From NCBI GenBank assembly GCA_003527885.1, contig DPWB01000193.1:690-6793 (forward strand): 6,104 nucleotides of DNA, read 5' to 3'. Position numbers and translations under genes: made by a program. A model generated the notes under the pieces. The model saw nothing but the letters and a program-made list of their open reading frames with translations. It was not told where the DNA came from and did not search any database. The stretch is from Candidatus Competibacteraceae bacterium. GTDB taxonomy: Bacteria; Pseudomonadota; Gammaproteobacteria; Competibacterales; Competibacteraceae. This document shows, one piece after another, positions 6,057 through 6,104 of this stretch (position 1 is the stretch's first letter; the number at the start of each line of letters is the position of its first letter).

Positions 6057-6084
6057 AAAGACCGACCTACGAGGGGCGGTCTTT
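6057..6084 (-). terminator. Rho-independent terminator, best oriented leftward
   Basis: AAAGACCG (6057-6064) pairs perfectly with CGGTCTTT (6077-6084); after one A-G mismatch two more C-G pairs close a six-base loop (6068-6073). Read on the minus strand the stem runs straight into TTTTTGTTTTT (6059-6049), an excellent U tract, so it should end a gene transcribed leftward from beyond the right edge. Read on the plus strand only TTT follows, so termination of the ACP transcript would be weaker. The 75 bases between the ACP stop and the hairpin show nothing else. Confidence 0.75.
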
Positions 6085-6104
6085 GAACTACAGCAGGATT
6101 AGGG

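Overview
This is a GC-rich bacterial window. Its gene content (a Pat-type protein acetyltransferase fused to an ADP-forming acyl-CoA synthetase-like region, an AMP-forming acetate--CoA ligase, and MobA) suggests a proteobacterium, most likely a gammaproteobacterium. That placement is inference only. The first 13 bases match the 3' end of the Tn5/Nextera mosaic-end adaptor, so position 1 is probably a contig end with adaptor left on it, and genomic sequence starts near base 14.

Layout. The minus strand carries, from right to left: pat (start 3582, stop 889), a 195-nt gap holding a possible 13-codon leader ORF, mobA (693-61), and the first 14 codons of an unidentified gene (57-14) cut by the window edge. 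The plus strand carries acs (3755-5518), an AT-rich 199-nt gap with a possible 32-codon small ORF and a promoter/palindrome, and a small acyl carrier protein gene (5718-5981). At 6057-6084 a hairpin looks like a terminator, mainly for a leftward gene beyond the right edge.

How the genes fit together. acs and pat diverge from a shared 172-nt AT-rich control region. Acs activates acetate to acetyl-CoA through acetyl-AMP and has the PX4GK motif (PKTRSGK, K558), the site that Pat-type enzymes acetylate to switch Acs off. The window therefore appears to encode an enzyme next to its own post-translational brake. The Pat protein keeps its GNAT domain, but its synthetase-like part has lost the segment that normally holds the phospho-histidine (SHTG), so it is probably a sensor or regulatory domain. 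The free-standing ACP after acs is the least explained partner: it could be an acyl acceptor for the ligase or belong to a pathway outside the window. mobA makes the guanine dinucleotide form of molybdenum cofactor and has no obvious link to acetate metabolism.

The pat, acs, mobA and ACP calls rest on clear motifs. The small ORFs, promoters and operators are candidates only. No rRNA, tRNA, CRISPR, insertion sequence or phage feature was seen.
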